Part shown: positions 38,916 through 48,401 of the stretch, piece after piece | How positions within the stretch are numbered: position 1 is the stretch's first letter | How the letters are laid out: every line of letters starts with the position of its first letter | Assembly (NCBI RefSeq): GCF_023660105.1 | Contig: NZ_JAMHGA010000012.1 | Coordinates: 124,001-188,000 of the forward strand | DNA from: Desulfovibrio aminophilus | Lineage (GTDB): Bacteria; Desulfobacterota; Desulfovibrionia; Desulfovibrionales; Desulfovibrionaceae | DNA length: 64,000 nt | Reading direction: 5' to 3' | Notes under the pieces: model-generated | Seen by the model: only the letters and a program-made list of their open reading frames with translations | Database searches by the model: none | Told to the model about the DNA's origin: nothing | Made by a program: the position numbers and the translations under genes

Positions 38916-39335
38916 TCAATCGCCGAAGAGGGGAATGGTCTTGCCCAGGACGGAGCGGAGGCCGGTCTTGCCCGCGTTCGCGGCCCGGCGCTTGAGGAAG
39001 AGGTTGCCGCAGCCCTGGCAGTGCCAGTGCTTGTCGTGCTCCTGCAGACGCACGAGCAGGGCCTCGCGGTCGTAGCAGACTTGGCAGAACGGGCCTTTTT
39101 TCTTGAAGTCCTCCAGGAGCCAGTATTTCTGGCCGTCGAACTCCATGTTTTCGGCCATGTCCAGCACCCGGGCCACCTCGGCCATCTGCCGGCGCAGCGC
39201 GTCGTTCTCCTCGCACAGCCGCAGATAATCCACCTGAAGCCGTCCGAGAATCGCCCGGGCTCCCTCCAGATCGCCGTGGCGGGCCAGGTCCAGGGCCCGT
39301 TTGAACTCCATGCCGCCGGTAAGACTCGGGGCCAT
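38916..39335 (-). CDS. Coiled-coil zinc-ribbon protein, unknown function
   Basis: This 139-residue protein starts with a helical region (FKRALDLARHGDLEGARAIL, then a Leu/Glu/Arg-rich coiled coil to about residue 63). A short YWLLEDFKKK element and a zinc ribbon with CQVC and CQGC pairs (about residues 83-111) follow. The tail is basic. The arrangement suggests a small nucleic-acid- or protein-binding adaptor, but no function is known to me. About 95 bases separate it from the upstream cyclase gene on the same strand, so they may share a transcript. Confidence 0.75.
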   Translation of the reverse strand: MAPSLTGGMEFKRALDLARHGDLEGARAILGRLQVDYLRLCEENDALRRQMAEVARVLDMAENMEFDGQKYWLLEDFKKKGPFCQVCYDREALLVRLQEHDKHWHCQGCGNLFLKRRAANAGKTGLRSVLGKTIPLFGD

Positions 39336-39429
39336 GCTCCACCTCGCTTGTACGGTGTCCTCGCGCGTCTTATCGGCGCGAAGGCCGCCGTTCTTTAGGG
39401 GCCGCGCGTTGCCGCGGCCGGGCGAGGGG

Positions 39430-41640
39430 CTACTTGGTCTTGTGCGTGTACACGCCGTCCCAGCCCTCGCCGGGCGGATGGGCGCGCAGCGTCTCGCAAC
39501 GCTCCTTGTACATGCCGTAGAGCACCTTGTCCCCGAAGCGGGCGATGCAGTCCGCGAAAGCCGCTTCCGCCTCCTCGAAGCGCGCGGCCCGATAGAGCTC
39601 CAGGGCGTGGCCGTAGGCCGCCAGCTCCTCGGACTGGGCCTCGGCCTGGGCCCGGGTGTGCACGGTGTAGATGGTCACCGGTTCGGTCTTGCCCTTGACC
39701 CGCACGCGATCCATCTCCGTGAAGGCGAAGCGTCCGGCGCAGGCAGCGCGGATGGCGTCGCTGACCAGGATGCGCTGGCCGTAGTACTTGGTCAGGCTCT
39801 CCAGGCGCGAGGTGAGGTTCACGTTGTCGCCGATGAGGGTGTAGTCGAAGAGGTCGGCCGAGCCCATGTTGCCCACGCGCACGCGGCCGCTGTGGATGCC
39901 CACGCCGATCTGGATGCCGAATCCGTAGGTGCGCTCGAATTCGCGGTTCAGCTCCTCCAGCCGGTCGAACATGGCCAGGGCGGCCGAGAGGGCCCGGAAC
40001 TGGTGATCCGTCACGTCCAGGGGCGCGTTCCAGAAGGCCATGATGGCGTCGCCGATGAACTTGTCCAGGGTGCCGGAGTTCTCGGTGATGAGCCGGGTCA
40101 TGGGCGTCAGATAGGCGTGCAGGAGCTCCGTGACCTGGGTGGGCGTGAGCTTCTCGGAGAGGGTGGTGAAGCCGCGCACGTCCGAGAAGAGGACCGTGAC
40201 TTCCTTTTCCTCGCCCTCCAGGGTCAGGGCGTCGGGGTTGTCCATGATCCGGGAGATGACCGCCGGAGCCAGGTAGTGGGAGAAGGCCCCGTGGATGAAC
40301 TTCTTGGCCCGCTCCTCGCGCCAGAACTTGAAGGCCGTGATCAGGGCGAAGTTCGCGGCCAGGGCCAGATAGGAGAACAGCGGCGAGATGTACATGCGCA
40401 GGTCGTCGAAGGCGTGGGCCGCGCCGAGCCAGAGGCCGACCGCGATGGCCGCCAGGGGGATGGTGAACCAGACGGCCCGGGCCCAGGTGAGCAGCAGGGT
40501 GGTCAGCAGGCCGACCATGATCATGCACAGAAACTCCACCCCCGGGGCCCAGTCCGGGATGGACAGGAAATCCTTGGCCAGGATGTTGTCCACGATGGTG
40601 GCGTGGGTCTCCACGCCGGGATAGACCGGATCGAAGGGGGTGGACCGCAGATCCTTGAGCCCGGCGGCCGAGGTGCCGATGAACGCGATTCTGTCCTTGA
40701 GCTTCGCGGGATCTACCCGGTCGGCGAGCACGTCGGCGGCGCTCACGTAGGGGAAGGTTCCCGCGCCGCCTTGGTAGCGCACGAACATTTCGCCCAAGCT
40801 GTTCAGGGGGATCACGGCCTGGCCCACGCGCAGGGATTCGGCCCCGGCCGGGCCGAGCTTGAGCACCGCGTTTCCGATCCCGGCGGCCTGCATGAGCGTG
40901 GCCAGGGCCAGGCTGGGGTACAGCTTGCCGTTCCAGGACACGAGCAGGGGCACGCGGCGCAGGATTCCGTCCATATCCGAGGCGGTGGTGAAGAATCCGC
41001 AGGCGGGCGCGGCCTGGGCCAGGGGCGGGTAGGGGCAGATCATCTCCCGGGCCTGGTGCAGGCATTGCTCGGGCTTGGGCGCGGCGGGGGAGGAGAGCAG
41101 GGCCACGCGCGCGGGCTTGAGGGCGCAGGCATGCGCCGGGACTCCGGTGGCGGCGTGGGTGAAGTTGTAGCCGAGCACGAACGGGCCCGAGGCCAAAACC
41201 CCGGCCAGGACCTGGTCGTTGTCCTCCAACTGCCGCGGCAAGCCCTGGAAGGAGATGTCCACCCGCAGCTCCTTCTTGAGCTGCTCCCGCAGCACCAGCG
41301 GCGAGGTCCGGTCCGGTTCGGCGAAAAGGATGTCCAGGCCCACGGCCAGGGCCCCGGCGGACTGCATCTTGGCCAGCAGCAGGGCGACCCGGTAGCGCGG
41401 CCAGGGCCACTGGCCGTATTCCGCCAGGCTTTTTTCGTCGATGTCCACGATGAGCGGCAGGTCCGTGGCGGCCTTGTGGCTGCCGCGCGTCAGCAGGACG
41501 TCGTATATCTTCGAGTCCAGGAAATTCAGAACCGGCGGACGAAAGACGAACAGCAACGCCATGAGGCAGGTGCAGGCGAGGCCGGAAGCAAAAATGATGA
41601 GCTTGTCCGTCTTGAAACGCTTCTTCGGCTTGGCCGACAT
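39430..41640 (-). CDS. CHASE2-domain adenylate cyclase
   Basis: This 736-residue membrane receptor makes cAMP. After one N-terminal span (LIIFASGLACTCLMALLFVF), a periplasmic CHASE2 sensor fills about residues 35-335 (LIVDIDEKSLAEYGQWPWPR is its typical start). A cluster of hydrophobic spans (about 340-420) leads to a class III cyclase domain. There the metal-binding Asp residues lie in LFSDVRGFT and FIGDAIMAFW, Lys in LDKFIGDA favours ATP, and the transition-state Asn and Arg lie in DNVNLTSRLE. A short helical, TPR-like tail closes it. It is divergent from the secretion operon. Confidence 0.92.
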   Translation of the reverse strand: MSAKPKKRFKTDKLIIFASGLACTCLMALLFVFRPPVLNFLDSKIYDVLLTRGSHKAATDLPLIVDIDEKSLAEYGQWPWPRYRVALLLAKMQSAGALAVGLDILFAEPDRTSPLVLREQLKKELRVDISFQGLPRQLEDNDQVLAGVLASGPFVLGYNFTHAATGVPAHACALKPARVALLSSPAAPKPEQCLHQAREMICPYPPLAQAAPACGFFTTASDMDGILRRVPLLVSWNGKLYPSLALATLMQAAGIGNAVLKLGPAGAESLRVGQAVIPLNSLGEMFVRYQGGAGTFPYVSAADVLADRVDPAKLKDRIAFIGTSAAGLKDLRSTPFDPVYPGVETHATIVDNILAKDFLSIPDWAPGVEFLCMIMVGLLTTLLLTWARAVWFTIPLAAIAVGLWLGAAHAFDDLRMYISPLFSYLALAANFALITAFKFWREERAKKFIHGAFSHYLAPAVISRIMDNPDALTLEGEEKEVTVLFSDVRGFTTLSEKLTPTQVTELLHAYLTPMTRLITENSGTLDKFIGDAIMAFWNAPLDVTDHQFRALSAALAMFDRLEELNREFERTYGFGIQIGVGIHSGRVRVGNMGSADLFDYTLIGDNVNLTSRLESLTKYYGQRILVSDAIRAACAGRFAFTEMDRVRVKGKTEPVTIYTVHTRAQAEAQSEELAAYGHALELYRAARFEEAEAAFADCIARFGDKVLYGMYKERCETLRAHPPGEGWDGVYTHKTK

Positions 41641-41763
41641 GTCTCCCCCCTCGTGGCGCGATCGCGCCGGACAGCATGCTGCAAAGCGTTTTCCGGCCGA
41701 AGGCCGGTGTTTCTGGATGTATCTTTTTTTTCATCGCATTGGGAGTAGATTTTTCTAGTTATC

Positions 41764-41772
41764 TGTTATAAT
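41764..41772 (+). promoter_or_regulatory. Extended -10 promoter of the secretion operon
   Basis: TGTTATAAT is a perfect -10 hexamer (TATAAT, 41767-41772) with the TGn extension, 54 bases before the outer-membrane channel gene. No good -35 lies at the right distance, as is usual for extended -10 promoters. The surrounding 100 bases are AT-rich in a GC-rich genome. Confidence 0.7.
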
Positions 41773-41825
41773 GAGCCAAAAAATCAGCTTCGTAAGAAAA
41801 GCTGTCGGAGCGCACGGGGGGTCGG

Positions 41826-43148
41826 ATGAAGCGTCTCTTGGTTCGGAAGTGCTTGGTGGCGTGCCTCGCGGCCGTCTTGTTCGCCTTGCCCGCCGCATCC
41901 CAGGCCCAGGACGTTCCCAAATTCCCCCTCAGGCCCCTGCTCCGCGACCTGGCCGCGACCCATGACCGCATCAAGGCCGCCGAAGCCTCCTACGAATCCT
42001 CCCAGCACATGGTCGAGCGGGCCAAGAGCGGCTGGTATCCGCGCCTGGACGCCACGGCCGAGGGCGGCTACGAGGAGATGAGCAAGCCCGGCCAGGCGAC
42101 CACGGAGAAGTGGCGCAACGTCCAGGGCCTGCGCGCCACCCAGCTGCTCTACGACTTCGGCGGCACTTCCGGCGCCGTCGACATGTACTCCGGCATGTCC
42201 GGCGAGATGGAGGCCCGGCGCGACCAGACCGTGCAGGACGTCCTCATCCGCGGCATCACCGCCTATCTGACCACCATCCGCGCCCGCGAAACCCTGAAAT
42301 ACGCCATCCAATCCGAGGACAACATCAAGCGCCTCTCCGGCATGCAGGAGGCCCTGGTGGCCCGGGGCGCGGGCCTGTCCTACGAGGAACTCCAGGTCAA
42401 GGCCCAGCTGGCGGGCTCCCAGTCCTACCGCGTGACCCAGGAGCGGGCCCTGTCCACGGCCAAGAACATGTTCCGCTCGGTCTTCGGCTTCGAGCCCAAC
42501 GATGGCCAGATTCAGGGCATGGACGTGCCGGTGCTGCCCAAGGGGCTCATCCCCGACAGCCTGGACGCGGCCCTGGACACGGCCGTGAAGAACAACTTCG
42601 CGCTCAAGGAGCTGGAGTCCTCCGTGTCCCGGGCCGAGGGCGACCTCCAATCCCGGCAGGCGAGCTTCTATCCCAAGTTCCAGTTGGTGGGCGAGACACT
42701 GCGCAAGGAGAACGACCAGGGCGACAAGGGCCTGCGCGACGAACACCGCGCCGGCGTGCTCATGACCTACAACATCTTTTCCGGCATGGGCGACACCGAG
42801 AACGTGCGCGCCGCCAACGCCGACATCACCGCCGCCCGCAAGGGCCTCCTGGACCGCCGCCGCACGGTGGAGGAAAACGTCCGCAACGCCTGGGTCGACC
42901 TCATGACCCTGCGCAAGAACGTGGAGCTGTACCAGAACCAGGCCAACATCACCTGGGAGTTCCTCGGGCTGATCAAGAAGAAGAAGGCCATGGGCGGCGA
43001 GGTGAACCTCCTGGACATCCTGGTGGGCGAGCGCGACTACATCTCCGCCGTGAGTTCGCGCGTGGCCACCGAGATCGACGAAACCCTCGCGGGCTACACC
43101 CTGTTGTACCAGATGGGGCACGTGTCCCTGGACAACGTGGCCCGCTAG
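41826..43148 (+). CDS. TolC-family outer-membrane channel of a type I secretion system
   Basis: This 440-residue protein has a Sec signal peptide (CLVACLAAVLFALPAASQA) and the repeated helical/strand pattern of TolC-like efflux proteins: RLDATAEGGYE, the paired SVSRAEGDLQSRQASFYPKFQ segment, and GVLMTYNIFSGMGD, a typical beta-barrel strand. The sequence LRATQLLYDFGGTSG is diagnostic of the LapE/AggA-type group. It should trimerise in the outer membrane and complete the channel with the ABC and membrane-fusion genes that follow. The promoter lies just upstream. Confidence 0.92.
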   Translation: MKRLLVRKCLVACLAAVLFALPAASQAQDVPKFPLRPLLRDLAATHDRIKAAEASYESSQHMVERAKSGWYPRLDATAEGGYEEMSKPGQATTEKWRNVQGLRATQLLYDFGGTSGAVDMYSGMSGEMEARRDQTVQDVLIRGITAYLTTIRARETLKYAIQSEDNIKRLSGMQEALVARGAGLSYEELQVKAQLAGSQSYRVTQERALSTAKNMFRSVFGFEPNDGQIQGMDVPVLPKGLIPDSLDAALDTAVKNNFALKELESSVSRAEGDLQSRQASFYPKFQLVGETLRKENDQGDKGLRDEHRAGVLMTYNIFSGMGDTENVRAANADITAARKGLLDRRRTVEENVRNAWVDLMTLRKNVELYQNQANITWEFLGLIKKKKAMGGEVNLLDILVGERDYISAVSSRVATEIDETLAGYTLLYQMGHVSLDNVAR

Positions 43149-43196
43149 GGAGCTTCCCGGCCGGACACGGACCGCGTCCGCCAAGCGTCCCCCGCC

Positions 43197-44873
43197 ATGA
43201 AGGAACTGTTCAGACGTCTTTTCCTTTCCCGCCGGCTCGCCTGGGAAATCCTGGCCGCCTCCCTGTTCGTCAACGTCCTCTCGCTGGCCTCGCCCATCTT
43301 CGTCATCCAGGTCCTGAACCGCTACATGGGCTACGGCTTCGACGGCACGCTCATCACCCTGACCAGCGGCACGCTCCTGGCCGCCGGGCTGGGCTTCGCC
43401 TTCGCCTCGGTGCGCACGCGCCTGGCCTCGGCCGTGAGCGTGGGCTCGGACCGCGATCTGGCCTCGTCCCTGCTCTCCGCCCTGACCCAGGTGCGCCTCT
43501 CGGCCCTGAACCGCATTCCCCGCGTCCGGCTGCAGGAGATGGTGGACGGCCTCCAGACCATCCAGAACGCCTACAGCGCCACCCAGATCACGGCCATCCT
43601 GGATCTGCCGTTCGTCTTCATTTTCATCCTGGCAGTGTTTCTTCTGAGCCCGCTGCTGGCCCTGCTGACCATTCTGGCCACGGCCGCGGCCCTGGCCGGA
43701 GGCTGGATGAACGTCACGGCCGGGCGTTCCTCCTTCCGGGAGATGCGCTCCACCACGGCGGCCCACCGCGACCTGGTGTCCTCCGTGCTCACCGGCGGCG
43801 ACACCCTGCGGGCCTTCATGGGCGAATCCTTCGTGCGGCGGCTCTGGAACCGCCAGATGGAGGTCATGCTCTCCCTGCGGCGCACGCTCGCGGCCCAGCG
43901 CGGCCTGGGCCAGGCGCTCATCGGCGGCGCGGCCATGCTCCTGCGCGTGCTCGTCTACGCGGTGGGCGCGGTGGAGGCCGTGCGCGGCGACCTCTCGGTG
44001 GGCGGGCTCATCGGCGTGAGCATCCTTTCGGCCAAGGTGGTGCAGCTGGCCTCAAGCTTTATGCAGGCCGCCTTCCTGCTGGACAAGGCCGAAGACAGCC
44101 TGCGCATGATCGAGGAGTTCCAGCGTCTGCCGCGCGAGTCCCTGTCGGGAACGGCCCTGCGGACCTTCTCCGGCCGGATCGAGCTGCGCGACCTGGCCTT
44201 CGCCTATCCCGGCGCCAGCGGCCCGCTCTTCGAGTCCCTCGATCTCTCCCTGGCCCCCGGCGACATCCTGGTGGTCCACGGCTTCAACGGCTCGGGCAAG
44301 AGCACCCTGACCCGGCTGCTGGCCGGGCTCCTGGACCCCACGCGCGGCCAGATCCTGGCCGACGGCGTGGAACTGCGCCAGCTCTCCCTGGAATGGTGGC
44401 GCAGGCAGGTGCTCTACATGCCCCAGGACCCCACCTTCCTGAGCGGCGGCTTCCGCGAAAACATCCTCCTGAACATGCCCGACGCCTCGGCTGAACGCCT
44501 CAACGAGGTGGTGCGTCTGGCCGGGCTGCGCCGCTACCTGGACCTGAGCCCCGAGGGTCTGGACGCGCCCATCCTGGAGGCCGGACGCGATCTCCCGGCG
44601 GGCATCCGCAAACGCCTGGCCCTGGCCCGGGCCCTGATGCCGGCCGGCCGGCTGGCCGTGTTCGACGAGCCCACCGAGGGCCTGGACGCCGAGGGCGTGG
44701 CCGCCGTCCACGGTGTGCTCGGCATCCTGGCCAAGGCGGGCGTGACCATCGTGGTGGTCACGCGTGACCCGCAGATTCTGCGGGCCGCCACCCAGGTGCT
44801 CGACCTCTCCGAGAAGCCCAGGCCCAGCGTGCTGCGCACGGCCAGAGCCGCGCAGCGGGAGGCCGCCTCATGA
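43197..44873 (+). CDS. Type I secretion ABC exporter with degenerate ATPase motifs
   Basis: This 558-residue inner-membrane exporter has about six spans in the first 300 residues and a nucleotide-binding domain after it. There is no N-terminal peptidase domain. Walker A is intact (GFNGSGKST), as are the Q loop (MPQDPTF) and Walker B (AVFDEPTEGLD). The signature is unusual: LPAGIRKRLALARAL where exporters have LSGGQ, and the H-loop position reads VVVTRDPQ, with Arg in place of His. These changes would lower ATP hydrolysis in a homodimer. The family is the PrtD/LapB/AprD type. It overlaps the fusion protein gene by four bases (ATGA). Confidence 0.88.
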   Translation: MKELFRRLFLSRRLAWEILAASLFVNVLSLASPIFVIQVLNRYMGYGFDGTLITLTSGTLLAAGLGFAFASVRTRLASAVSVGSDRDLASSLLSALTQVRLSALNRIPRVRLQEMVDGLQTIQNAYSATQITAILDLPFVFIFILAVFLLSPLLALLTILATAAALAGGWMNVTAGRSSFREMRSTTAAHRDLVSSVLTGGDTLRAFMGESFVRRLWNRQMEVMLSLRRTLAAQRGLGQALIGGAAMLLRVLVYAVGAVEAVRGDLSVGGLIGVSILSAKVVQLASSFMQAAFLLDKAEDSLRMIEEFQRLPRESLSGTALRTFSGRIELRDLAFAYPGASGPLFESLDLSLAPGDILVVHGFNGSGKSTLTRLLAGLLDPTRGQILADGVELRQLSLEWWRRQVLYMPQDPTFLSGGFRENILLNMPDASAERLNEVVRLAGLRRYLDLSPEGLDAPILEAGRDLPAGIRKRLALARALMPAGRLAVFDEPTEGLDAEGVAAVHGVLGILAKAGVTIVVVTRDPQILRAATQVLDLSEKPRPSVLRTARAAQREAAS

Positions 44874-46186
44874 GGATCGCCGACCTGTTCCGCCCCCTGG
44901 TCGATCCCGGCGACGACACGGTGCTCGTCTCCCGGGCCACGCGGACCTTCTTCTATCTCTGCGGGGCGGGCTGCGTGCTCCTGTTCCTCTGGAGCATCGT
45001 GGGCAGGCTGGACATCGTGAGCGAGGCCCAGGGCGAGGTCATTCCGCGCTCGAAAGTCAAGCGCATCCAGCATCTGGAGGGCGGCATCATCCGGGAGCTG
45101 CTGGTCCGCGAGGGCGATCACGTGACCGAGAACCAGCCCCTGCTGGAGCTGGTCACCACTCCCAGCGAGACGAGCGTGGAGGAATTGCAGGTCCGCACCA
45201 ACTCCCTGCGGGTGGAGATCGCCCGCCTGGAGGCCGAGGAGCAGGGGGCCGCCGAACCCGCCTATCCCGAGGAAATCCGGCGCGAATCCCCGGAGATGGT
45301 GAGCCAGTCCCAGGACCATTTCCGCTCCCGCCGCAAACGCCTGGAAAGCGAGCTCACCGGCCAGGACGAGAAGATCCGCCAGCGCGAGAAGGACGTGGAG
45401 GAGATCAACGCCCGTCTGCGCAACTCCCGCCACAGCCTGGACCTGCTGCGCCAGCAGATTTCCATCAGTTCCTCCCTGCTCAAGGATCAGCTCACCTCCA
45501 AGTACAAGCACCTGAGCTTCCTGCAGGAGGAGTCCAACCTCGTGAGCCGGATCGAGGAGGACTCCGCCGCGCTGGATCGGGCCAACTCCGCCCTGGCCGC
45601 CGCGCGCAGCGAGCGGGAGCGCATCCAGAACGCCTACAACGAGGATGTGCAGGCCTCGCTGCGCAAGGCCCAGACCGACCTCATGGAGTTCAGCCAGCGA
45701 CTGCGCAAGTACACGGACGAGCTGAAGCGCACGGTGGTCCGCTCGCCCGTGGCGGGCACGGTCAAGGCCCTCTATGTGGTGAACGTGGGCGAGGTGGTCA
45801 AGCCGGGCATGACCATCATGGACATCGTGCCCGCCGGGGACACCCTCGTCATCGAGGCGCACCTGCCCATCGCGGACATCGGCTACGTCCAGCCCGGGCA
45901 GCGGGCGGTGATCAAGCTGGCCTCCCGCGATGCCCGGCGCTTCGGTTTCCTGGAGGGCCATGTGACCCAGGTGAGCCCGGACGCACTCAGCCTGCCCAAC
46001 GGCGCCACCTACTACCGCGTGCTGGTGGAAACCGAGAGCGACCATTTCTCCAGCGGCTCGGACCGCTACCAGCTGTACCCGGGCATGCGGGTGGTGGCGG
46101 GCATCCACATCGGCTCCCGCAGCGTGCTCGGCTACATCCTCGATCCCTTCCTGGACACCATGAGCCAGGGGCTCCAGGAGCGCTGA
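44870..46186 (+). CDS. HlyD-family membrane fusion protein
   Basis: This 438-residue periplasmic adaptor links the ABC exporter to the TolC-like channel. One membrane helix (FFYLCGAGCVLLFLWSIVG) precedes a lipoyl-like half (VIPRSKVKRIQHLEGGIIREL), a long coiled coil (about residues 100-270) and the second lipoyl half with the HlyD signature VVRSPVAGTVKALYVVNVGEVV. The C-terminal beta barrel ends in GYILDPFLD, as in LapC/PrtE proteins. It is the last gene of the three-gene secretion operon. Confidence 0.92.
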   Translation: MRIADLFRPLVDPGDDTVLVSRATRTFFYLCGAGCVLLFLWSIVGRLDIVSEAQGEVIPRSKVKRIQHLEGGIIRELLVREGDHVTENQPLLELVTTPSETSVEELQVRTNSLRVEIARLEAEEQGAAEPAYPEEIRRESPEMVSQSQDHFRSRRKRLESELTGQDEKIRQREKDVEEINARLRNSRHSLDLLRQQISISSSLLKDQLTSKYKHLSFLQEESNLVSRIEEDSAALDRANSALAAARSERERIQNAYNEDVQASLRKAQTDLMEFSQRLRKYTDELKRTVVRSPVAGTVKALYVVNVGEVVKPGMTIMDIVPAGDTLVIEAHLPIADIGYVQPGQRAVIKLASRDARRFGFLEGHVTQVSPDALSLPNGATYYRVLVETESDHFSSGSDRYQLYPGMRVVAGIHIGSRSVLGYILDPFLDTMSQGLQER

Positions 46187-46581
46187 TCCTTCTGTGCGGC
46201 GTTCCGCATGCGCGGCATGGGGCTCTCCCCGCCGCAGCGTCTTGGTTTTCCTGAAAATCCGCAGTCGATTCATCATTGCTTTGAAATAACACGATTTTTA
46301 AGCGTCACGGCAGCTGTTTTCCTCCTTTTGTCAAAATGTCGTTTGACATCATATCAACTCTAGAAATTGACTAGATAAAGTCTATATATTGAAATATCAG
46401 ATGAAATTTTTCAGTCAAAAATCAACGGACACATCAGCTTTTTCGACGCCCGGCGGTCCTGTGGGCGGCCCCGAGCGTCCGACCGCTGTCCCCGTACCCT
46501 GTGGCGTGCATTGACAGCCGGCGGTCAGGCGTTACCTGGACCAGAGGCCGCCGCGCCGAGGGCGGCGGCAGGAGGTCGCGC
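46187..46581. other. AT-rich intergenic region after the secretion operon
   Basis: This 395-base gap contains no gene I can support. Positions about 46270-46440 are strongly AT-rich against a GC-rich background. There are short inverted repeats: GTCAAA-N6-TTTGAC and GACT-N6-AGTC. No convincing -35/-10 pair was found, although the msr gene needs a promoter here. It may be a remnant of transferred DNA or a binding region. Confidence 0.5.
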
Positions 46582-47568
46582 ATGGTTCAGGAACACACAG
46601 CCACTTTCGCCGGGGGGTGCTTCTGGTGCACCGAGGCGGATTTCCTCAAGCTTCCCGGGGTGATCTCCGTGACGCCAGGCTATGCCGGCGGCTCGGCCGA
46701 AGAGGCGCGCTACGAACTGGTGGCCACCGGCCGCACCGGCCATGTAGAGGCCGTGCAGGTGGTCTACGACCCGGGCCAAGTGTCCTACGAGCGCCTGCTG
46801 GATTGGTTTTGGCGGCACATCGACCCCACGGACGGCGACGGGCAGTTCGTGGACCGGGGCAGCCAATATGCGCCGGTGATCTTCCACCATGACGAGGAAC
46901 AGCGGCGGCGGGCCGAGGCCTCGCGAAAGCGGCTGGAGGATTCGGACCGGTTTCGGGCCGCGCCTGCCGTGGACATCCGGCCGCTCACGACCTTTTTCCC
47001 GGCCGAGGACACGCATCAGAAATTCTGCCGCCGCAATCCCGCTCACTATGCCCACTATCGGGAAGGCTCGGGCCGAGACCGCTTTTTGAAGGCGGCCTGG
47101 GGCGACGTGGAGCCGTTGTCGGCCGAGAGAGCCGCATCGCCGGAGGCGGCGGCGCGGGTCCGGCTCACGCCCCTGCAGCACCACGTGACCCGGGAGCAGG
47201 GCACCGAACCGCCCTTCGCCAACGAGCACTGGGACCGCAAGGAACCGGGGATATATGTGGACGTGCTGGACGGCGCGCCGCTCTTCGCCTCGCGGGACAA
47301 GTACGACTCCGGCACGGGCTGGCCCAGCTTCAGCGGTCCTCTGGAGCCGGAGAACATCGACACCCGCCGGGACGAGTCGCTCTTCCCCCCGCGCACCGAG
47401 GTGCGGGCGCGGCGCTCCGGCAACCATCTCGGGCATGTCTTCCCGGACGGCCCGCCGCCCACGGGCATGCGCTACTGCATGAACTCGGCGGCCCTGCGGT
47501 TCGTGCCCGCCCGGGACTTGGAGCGCGAAGGCTACGGCCGGTATCGCTCCCTGTTCGAGCGGGACTAG
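46582..47568 (+). CDS. msrAB: Fused methionine sulfoxide reductase MsrA-MsrB
   Basis: This 328-residue fusion repairs both epimers of methionine sulfoxide. The MsrA half (about residues 1-170) has the nucleophile in GGCFWCTE and continues through PGYAGG and [16 protein letters not shown]. The MsrB half has GTGWPSF, the GHVF segment and the catalytic Cys in [12 protein letters not shown]. The two CxxC pairs that bind structural zinc in many MsrB proteins are absent ([12 protein letters not shown] replaces them), so it is the zinc-free form. The start was chosen for AGGAGG; no signal peptide is seen, so it is cytosolic. The stop overlaps the stop of the convergent EF-hand gene inside CTAG. Confidence 0.93.
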   Translation: MVQEHTATFAGGCFWCTEADFLKLPGVISVTPGYAGGSAEEARYELVATGRTGHVEAVQVVYDPGQVSYERLLDWFWRHIDPTDGDGQFVDRGSQYAPVIFHHDEEQRRRAEASRKRLEDSDRFRAAPAVDIRPLTTFFPAEDTHQKFCRRNPAHYAHYREGSGRDRFLKAAWGDVEPLSAERAASPEAAARVRLTPLQHHVTREQGTEPPFANEHWDRKEPGIYVDVLDGAPLFASRDKYDSGTGWPSFSGPLEPENIDTRRDESLFPPRTEVRARRSGNHLGHVFPDGPPPTGMRYCMNSAALRFVPARDLEREGYGRYRSLFERD

Positions 47569-48401
47569 ACGCCCTGCTTGATGAGGTAGGAGAGCAGGTC
47601 CGCGCTGCTCGTGGAGTCGGAGCCCGAGGAGAAGCTCTTCAGCAGGCTCTCGTTGCTCTGGACGAGCTTTTTCAGCTCCGCGGCGCTCAGTTTGCCGTCC
47701 TTGTCCGTGTCGAGCTTGGCGAACGACTCGGCGGACAGCTTGGTCTCGCTCTTGGAGAGCGCGCCGTCCTTGTCCTTGTCGTTCTTCGAGATGTAGTCCG
47801 AGATGACCTTGGAGGTGCTGCTGGAGCCGCTGGACTCGTTCTGGTTCATGATCTCGTCCAGGAGCTGCTGGCTGCCCTTCAGGAAGGTGCTGAGCTCGGC
47901 GGCGCTGATGACGCCGTCCTTGTTCGTGTCGATTCGGGTGAAGGCCTCGTTGGACATCTTGGTTTCGTTGCGGGCCAGGACGCCGTCCTTGTTCTTGTCG
48001 TTCTTCGAGATGTATTCGGCGGCGGCCTTGGAGGCGTCGGCGCTGGTCCCGGAGCTGTTGTCCATGAGCGCATTGAGGATGTTGCTGTCCTTGGACAGGG
48101 ACTTGTAGTTCTTGACGTAGGTCTGGATGGCCTTGCCGTTCTTGCTCAGGTAGGTCCGCATCTCCTCCCGGTCGATGGCGTTGTCGCCGTTGGTGTCCAA
48201 CTGCTTGAACGCCTCCTCGGAGATGCTCACCTCATCCTTGGTCAGGACGTTGTTCCGGTTCTTGTCATTCTCCTGCATGCACTTGCGCGCGGCCACCTCG
48301 GCCCCGGCGGCGCTGGTCTCCGAAGACTGCTGGTTATCGGAATTGCCGGTCAGGAATCCCGGCAGGTAGCGGGCGATCATGGCGCTCGTCACGCGGTTCA
48401 T
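47565..48401 (-). CDS. Protein with six EF-hand calcium-binding loops
   Basis: This 278-residue protein has three pairs of EF-hands. The loops start [63 protein letters not shown] and [12 protein letters not shown], each with acidic residues at the 1, 3, 5 and 12 positions. Between pairs are Ser/Asn-rich linkers. There is no Sec or Tat signal peptide. Within each pair the first loop begins NDK and the second DTN/DTD, which suggests triplication of one two-hand unit. The C-terminus [10 protein letters not shown] is hydrophobic. It could be a calcium buffer or sensor, or a type I secretion substrate given the nearby operon, but neither is shown. Confidence 0.9.
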   Translation of the reverse strand: MNRVTSAMIARYLPGFLTGNSDNQQSSETSAAGAEVAARKCMQENDKNRNNVLTKDEVSISEEAFKQLDTNGDNAIDREEMRTYLSKNGKAIQTYVKNYKSLSKDSNILNALMDNSSGTSADASKAAAEYISKNDKNKDGVLARNETKMSNEAFTRIDTNKDGVISAAELSTFLKGSQQLLDEIMNQNESSGSSSTSKVISDYISKNDKDKDGALSKSETKLSAESFAKLDTDKDGKLSAAELKKLVQSNESLLKSFSSGSDSTSSADLLSYLIKQGV

